From Drosophila miranda (lineage: Eukaryota; Arthropoda; Insecta; Diptera; Drosophilidae), in the NCBI RefSeq assembly GCF_003369915.1, contig NW_022881614.1:4733001-4797000 (forward strand): DNA of 64,000 nt. Direction: 5' to 3'. The translations under genes and the position numbers were made by a program. Under the pieces are notes generated by a model. It had not been told where the DNA came from. It worked only from the letters and a program-made list of their open reading frames with translations, and did no database searches. Shown piece by piece: positions 58,953 through 64,000 of this stretch. The stretch's first letter is position 1. Each line of letters begins with the position of its first letter.

Positions 58953-59202
58953 GTTGAAAGCCGCAACTGCATGGAGCGACTGTTTAGCCGCAAACTCTCG
59001 GAGGGGCTTTTAACGAAACGATCGCCAAAGCATTGCTGATAGTAAGAATATGAATTGGTGTAGGCCACGGCGTAGATGCTCTAACTTTTGTGCTTATCAG
59101 CAATGCGAATTCTCCCAAACAGTGGCAGACATCGAAGCCAATACATCCTTCCCATGATAAGGGTATCTAAAAACGCCAGATAATGTTTGAAATGCTGATA
59201 TT
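58953..59202. other. P450 5' flank
   Basis: Short region upstream of the P450 remnant up to the next Helitron; no TATA or Inr was confidently placed. Confidence 0.45.
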
Positions 59203-60326
59203 TATACCCGATACTCAAAATGAGTATTGGGGTATATTAGATTTGTGGTAAAATTGGATGTGTGTAACGTCCAGAAGGAATCGTTTCCGACCCCATAAAG
59301 TATATATATTCTTGATCAGCATCAATAGCCGAGTCGATTGAGCCCTGTCTGTCTGTCCGTCTGTCCGTCCGTCCGTCTGTTCGTCTGTCCGTCTGTCCGT
59401 CCCCTTCAGCGCCTAGTGCTCAAAGACTATAAGAGCTAGAGCAACGATGTTTTGGATCCAGACTTCTGTGACATGTCACTGCTACAAAAATATTTCAAAA
59501 CTTCGCCCCGCTTACTTCCGCCCCCACAAAGGACGAAAATCTGTGGCATCCATAATTTTAAAGATATGAGAAAACTAAAAACGTAGAATTGTAGAGAATG
59601 ACCATATCTTTAAGACTGCGGAATCTGAATTGGATCGTATTATTATTATAGCCAGCATCAAGAAAACAATTTCATTTTTTCTCGCCCTGTCTCTCTCTAA
59701 CACACACGTAGCATAGGCGGCTTTGCTTAGAGTAAAACATTAGCGCCTAGATCTCAGAGACTACAAAAGCTAGAGCAACCAAATTTGGTATCCACACTCC
59801 TAATATATCGGAACGAGACGAGTTTGTTTCAAAATTTCGCCACACCCCCTTCCGCCCCCGCAAAGGACGAAAATCTGGGGATATTCAAAAATCTCAGAGA
59901 CTATTAAAGCTAGAGTAACCAAATTTGGTATCCGCACTCCTGTTAGATCTTACTATAAAACGTGTATCTCAAAATTTCGCCCCACCCCCTTCCGCCCCCA
60001 CAAAGGACGAAAATCTGTTGCATCCACAATATTGCACATTCGAGAAAACTAAAAACGCAGAATCATAGATAATGACCATATCTATCTGATTGCTGAATCT
60101 GGATCAGATCAGATCATTTTTATAGCCAATAGGAACAAATCAATTTGCAGTGGCTACGCAGCGCCCGACGTCACGCTCAGACTGATTTTCTGTCTCTCTC
60201 GCACGCACTCTTTGTCGTGTCGTTTAATATTAGCGGCGTCTGCCGGAGGAGAGCCATACTGACTTAGTATCGGGTATAACCGTAGAGTTGCGGTGTCCGC
60301 AGCAACTCACAACGTTCCCCCTCGTT
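59203..60326 (+). mobile_element. DINE-1/mini-me-type Helitron, copy 5
   Basis: Full length from TATACCCGATACTC to the 3' hairpin and CCCCCTCGTT. First element of the 2.7-kb tandem unit. Subfamily I, like copies 1, 2, 4 and 7. Confidence 0.87.
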
Positions 60327-60859
60327 TTTGTCTAGCCTCGATGACTCGACTAAATGTTTGCATGAGCTGGCGCACCGAGTGATTTGAATTTAGTTTTTGC
60401 TGGGGCCCAGTCAGCGTGTGTGGCTTAAGTTGTTGAGGCATGATTAGATGGGAGCTCCTCCGACCTGTACAACGGGTCTCCAGACTCATATACAGTACAT
60501 AATTTATTGAAAACGTTGCTACTACCAGAGTTTTGTGTGTTATCGCCACGGGAATTTGTTTGTCTTTGGACTTGTTATTGTTTCTTCATTCTTTAGTAAT
60601 CGCATCGCATTCTTTAATATCGATTGATGGTCTTTCGAGTCATATTATCATCTCTCCCTCTCTCTCGATCGATCTATCTATCTGTCTGTCTTTCTCACCT
60701 TTACATACTCGTACTCTTGAGTTTATACTGGTTTTTTTCGTTTTATTTATACACGTGCAATTTTGTTTATTAAGTGGTCTAACAATAGACCCCGCTCACC
60801 GTTCTCCAAAAAGATAATGCTGTGCAGTTAATTAAAGCTTAGTATCGGCGTGACTCAAC
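60327..60859. other. Spacer of tandem unit 1
   Basis: Unique DNA between Helitron copy 5 and the tRNA half. It contains a CTCTCTCGATCGATCTATCTAT tract and recurs at 63,009-63,541. Open frames lack domains. Confidence 0.6.
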
Positions 60860-60900
60860 GGTCCTGTGGCGCAATGGATAACGCGTCTGACTACGGATCA
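60860..60900 (+). pseudogene. tRNA-Arg (ACG) 5' half fused to Helitron
   Basis: 41 bases identical to the 5' half of the tRNA-Arg genes, through the anticodon ACG and into the 3' anticodon stem, then directly TGTCTGTCTG of the Helitron microsatellite. The T-arm and 3' acceptor are missing, so no functional tRNA. Confidence 0.92.
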
Positions 60901-61912
60901 TGTCTGTCTGTCCGTCTGTCTGTCTGTCCGTCTGTCCGTCTGTCCGTCTGTCCGTCTGTCCGTCCGTCCGTCTGTCCGTCTGTCCGTCCCCTTCAGCGCC
61001 TAGTGCTCAAAGACTATAAGAGCGAGAGCAACGATGTTTTGGATCCAGACTTCTGTGATATGTCACTGCTACAAGAATACTTCAAAACTTTGCCCCGCCC
61101 ACTTCCGCTCCCACAAAGAGCGAAAATCTGTGGCATCCACAATTTCGACGATACGAGAAAACTAAAGACGCAGAATCGTAGAAGATGACTATATCTTCTG
61201 GAATGCAAAATCTAAACCAGATCGTATAATTATTATAGCCAGAATCAAGAAAACAATTTCATTTTTTCTCGCCCTGTCTCTCTCTAACACACACGTAGCA
61301 TAGCCGGCTTTGCTTAGAGTAAAACATTAGCGCCTAGATCTCAGAGACTATAAAAGCTAGAGTAACCAAATTTGGTATCCACACTCCTAATATATCGGAC
61401 CTTGACCATTTTGTGTCAAAATTTCGCCACACCACCTTCCGCCCCCGCAAAGGACGAAAATCTGAGGCATCCACAAATCTCAGAGACTATTACGGCTAGA
61501 GTAAGCAAATTTGGTACACACACACCTTTAAGACGTCACTATAAAACGCATATCTCAAAATTTCACCCCACCCCCTTCTGCCCAAACAAAGGACGAAAAT
61601 CTGTTGCATCCACAATATTGCAGATTCGAGAAAACTAAAAACGCAGAATCATAGATAATGATCATATCTATCAGATTGTTGAATCTGGATCAGATCAGAT
61701 CATTTTTATAGCCAAAAGGAACAAATCAATTTGCACTGGCTACGCAGCGCCCGACGTCACGATCAGACTGATTTTCTGTCTCTCTCGCACGCACTCTTTG
61801 TCGTGTCGTTTAGTATTAGCGGCGTCTGCCGGAGGAGAGCCATACTGACTTAGTATCGGGTATAACTGTAGAGTTGCGGTCTCCGCAGCAACTCACAACG
61901 TTCCCCCTCGTT
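60901..61912 (+). mobile_element. DINE-1/mini-me-type Helitron, copy 6 (5'-truncated)
   Basis: Starts within an expanded GTCT/GTCC microsatellite (60,901-60,988) and is complete to the 3' hairpin and CCCCCTCGTT. Subfamily II, sharing variants with copies 3 and 8. Confidence 0.87.
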
Positions 61913-61914
61913 AT

Positions 61915-63008
61915 TATACCCGATACTCAAAATGAGTATTGGGGTATATTAGATTTGTGGTAAAAGTGGATGTGTGTAACGTCCAGAAGGAATCGTTTCC
62001 GACCCCATAAAGTATATATATTCTTGATCAGCATCAATAGCCGAGTCGATTGAGCCCTGTCTGTCTGTCCGTCTGTCCGTCCCCTTCAGCGCCTAGTGCT
62101 CAAAGACTATAAGAGCGAGAGCAACGATGTTTTGGATCCAGACTTCTGTGATATGTCACTGCTACAAGAATATTTCAAAACTTTGCCACGCCCACTTCCG
62201 CCCCCACAAAGGGCGAAAATCTGTGGCATCAACAATTTTAAAGATATGAGAAAACCAAAAACGTAGAATTGTAGAGAATGACCATATCTTTAAGACTGCG
62301 GAATCTGAATTGGATCGTATTATTATTATAGCCAGCATCAAGAAAACAATTTAATTTTTTCTCGCCCTGTCTCTCTCTAACACACACGTAGCATAGGCGG
62401 CTTTGCTAAGAGTAAAACATTAGCGCCTAGATCTCAGAGACTACAAAAGCTAGAGCAACCAAATTTGGTATCCACACTCCTAATATATCGGACCGAGACG
62501 AGTTTGTTTCAAAATTTCGCCACACCCCCTTCCGCCCCCGCAAAGGACGAAAAAATCTGGGGATATTCAAAAAACTCAGAGACTATTAAGGCTAGAGTAA
62601 CGAAATTAGGTATCCGCACTCCAGTTAGATCTTACTATAAAACGTGTATCTCAAAATTTCACCCCACCCCCTTCCGCTCACACAAAGGACGAAAATCTGT
62701 TGCATCCACAATATTGCACATTCGAGAAAACTAAAAACGCAGAATCATAGATAATGACCATATCTATCAGATTGCTGAATCTGGATCAGATCAGATCATT
62801 TTTATAGCCAATAGGAACAAATCAATTTGCAGTGGCTACGCAGCGCCCGACGTCACGCTCAGACTGATTTTCTGTCTCTCTCGCACGCACTCTTTGTCGT
62901 GTCGTTTAATATTAGCGGCGTCTGCCGGAGGAGAGCCATACTGACTTAGTATCGGGTATAACCGTAGAGTTGCGGTGTCCGCAGCAACTCACAACGTTCC
63001 CCCTCGTT
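61915..63008 (+). mobile_element. DINE-1/mini-me-type Helitron, copy 7
   Basis: Full length, subfamily I, opening tandem unit 2. Counterpart of copy 5, with a shorter GTCT/GTCC tract and small indels. Confidence 0.87.
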
Positions 63009-63541
63009 TTTGTCTAGCCTCGATGACTCGACTAAATGTTTGCATGAGCTGGCGCACCGAGTGATTTGAATTTAGTTTTTGCTGGGGCCCAGTCAGCGTG
63101 TGTGGCTTAAGTTGTTGAGGCATGATTAGATGGGAGCTCCTCCGACCTGTACAACGGGTCTCCAGACTCATATACAGTACATAATTTATTAAAAACGTTG
63201 CTACTACCAGAGTTTTGTGTGTTATCGCCACGGGAATTTGTTTGTCTTTGGACTTGTTATTGTTTCTTCATTCTTTAGTAATCGCATCGCATTCTTTAAT
63301 ATCGATTGATGGTCTTTCGAGTCATATTATCATCTCTCCCTCTCTCTCGATCGATCTATCTATCTGTCTGTCTTTCTCACCTTTACATACTCGTACTCTT
63401 GAGTTTATACTGGTTTTTTTCGTTTTATTTATACACGTGCAATTTTGTTTATTAAGTGGTCTAACAATAGACCCCGCTCACCGTTCTCCAAAAAGATAAT
63501 GCTGTGCAGTTAATTAAAGCTTAGTATCGACGTGACTCAAC
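63009..63541. other. Spacer of tandem unit 2
   Basis: Near-identical to 60,327-60,859 (for example one A/G change near 63,191 and one near 63,530). Confidence 0.75.
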
Positions 63542-63582
63542 GGTCCTGTGGCGCAATGGATAACGCGTCTGACTACGGATCA
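63542..63582 (+). pseudogene. tRNA-Arg (ACG) 5' half, second copy
   Basis: Identical to 60,860-60,900 and joined to the same point of the Helitron microsatellite. Confidence 0.92.
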
Positions 63583-64000
63583 TGTCTGTCTGTCCGTCTG
63601 TCTGTCTGTCCGTCTGTCCGTCTGTCCGTCCGTCCGTCTGTCCGTCTGTCCGTCCCCTTCAGCGCCTAGTGCTCAAAGACTATAAGAGCGAGAGCAACGA
63701 TGTTTTGGATCCAGACTTCTGTGATATGTCACTGCTACAAGAATATTTCAAAACTTTGCCCCGCCCACTTTCGCTCCCACAAAGGGCGAAAATCTGTGGC
63801 ATCCACAATTTCGACGATACGACAAAACTAAAGACGCAGAATCGTAGAAGATGACTATATCTTCTGGAATGCAAAATCTAAACCAGATCGTATAATTATT
63901 ATAGCCAGAATCAAGAAAACAATTTCGTTTTTTCTCGCCCTGTCTCTCTCTAACACACACGTAGCATAGCCGGCTTTGCTTAGAGTAAAACATTAGCGCC
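63583..64000 (+). mobile_element. DINE-1/mini-me-type Helitron, copy 8 (5'-truncated, cut by window end)
   Basis: Counterpart of copy 6, starting in a shorter GTCT/GTCC tract. The window ends inside it. Confidence 0.85.

Larger units (their letters stand above)
59203..64000. repeat. Tandem duplication of about 2.7 kb (Helitron - spacer - tRNA half - Helitron)
   Basis: 60,321-61,912 recurs from 63,003 with a constant offset of 2,682 bases. Unit 1 is 59,203-61,914; unit 2 starts at 61,915 and runs off the window. Each unit has a full Helitron, a spacer of about 530 bases, a 5' tRNA-Arg half and a Helitron lacking its 5' end. Few differences, so it is recent, or may be an assembly effect. Confidence 0.88.

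Noticed and set aside
60902-60988. GTCT/GTCC array considered as a CRISPR-like or satellite array
   Set aside because: It is the internal microsatellite of the Helitron; no spacer-repeat architecture.

Overview
The window is nuclear DNA of a fly, most likely Drosophila of the obscura group. The evidence is GT-AG introns of about 60-70 bp, Inr/DPE and DRE promoter motifs, a Patched-related gene, a ZAD zinc-finger gene, fly tRNA genes, and many copies of a non-autonomous DINE-1/mini-me type Helitron that carries a GTCT/GTCC microsatellite. The host genes (TTC7, eIF3f2, a C-type lectin, Ptr) recall a conserved block of Muller element C; this synteny is recalled, not searched. Heavy gene decay next to intact genes, abundant Helitrons, nested retrotransposons and local duplications would fit a degenerating chromosome such as the Drosophila miranda neo-Y. 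That identification is an inference.

Layout. 1-2,697: second copy of the Ptr promoter/leader region with its Helitron. 2,698-7,830: a 63-bp tandem repeat, another Helitron, a short two-exon reading frame and non-coding DNA with a 92-nt hairpin. 7,837-10,679: TTC7, clearly a pseudogene (deletions, stop, frameshift). 12,050-13,060: Helitron. 13,471-14,790 (-): intact ZAD/C2H2 zinc-finger gene. 16,227-17,154 (-): intact eIF3f2. 19,010-21,935: the Ptr-proximal copy of the promoter duplication. 19,654-47,673: Ptr, eight coding exons encoding 1,185 residues, reading frame intact. Intron 1 holds two divergent tRNA-Asn genes. Intron 3 of the transcript (after the second coding exon) is stretched to 15.6 kb by an 11.7-kb errantivirus-like LTR element, itself split by a 4.5-kb Mag-like LTR element. 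The same intron has a tRNA-Glu gene and a fold-back piggyBac-like element.

47,800-52,562: local array of two lectin types (A on -, B on +) in 2.5 units; B copies share a frameshift, one A copy has lost 36 codons, and two spacers hold decayed Bcl-2-family (BH1/BH2) fragments. 53,292-54,243: two tRNA-Arg genes, a 3' tRNA-Arg fragment and a tRNA-Lys lacking one D-stem base. 57,448-58,952 (-): decayed CYP6-type P450. 59,203-64,000: a 2.7-kb tandem duplication built from Helitrons and a 5' half of tRNA-Arg, running off the window.

No new multi-gene system was found. The most notable items are the duplicated promoter, the palindromic piggyBac-like element, the nested retroelement pair, the tRNA-half/Helitron junctions and the Bcl-2 fragments in the lectin array. 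All family names come from reading motifs, with no database search.
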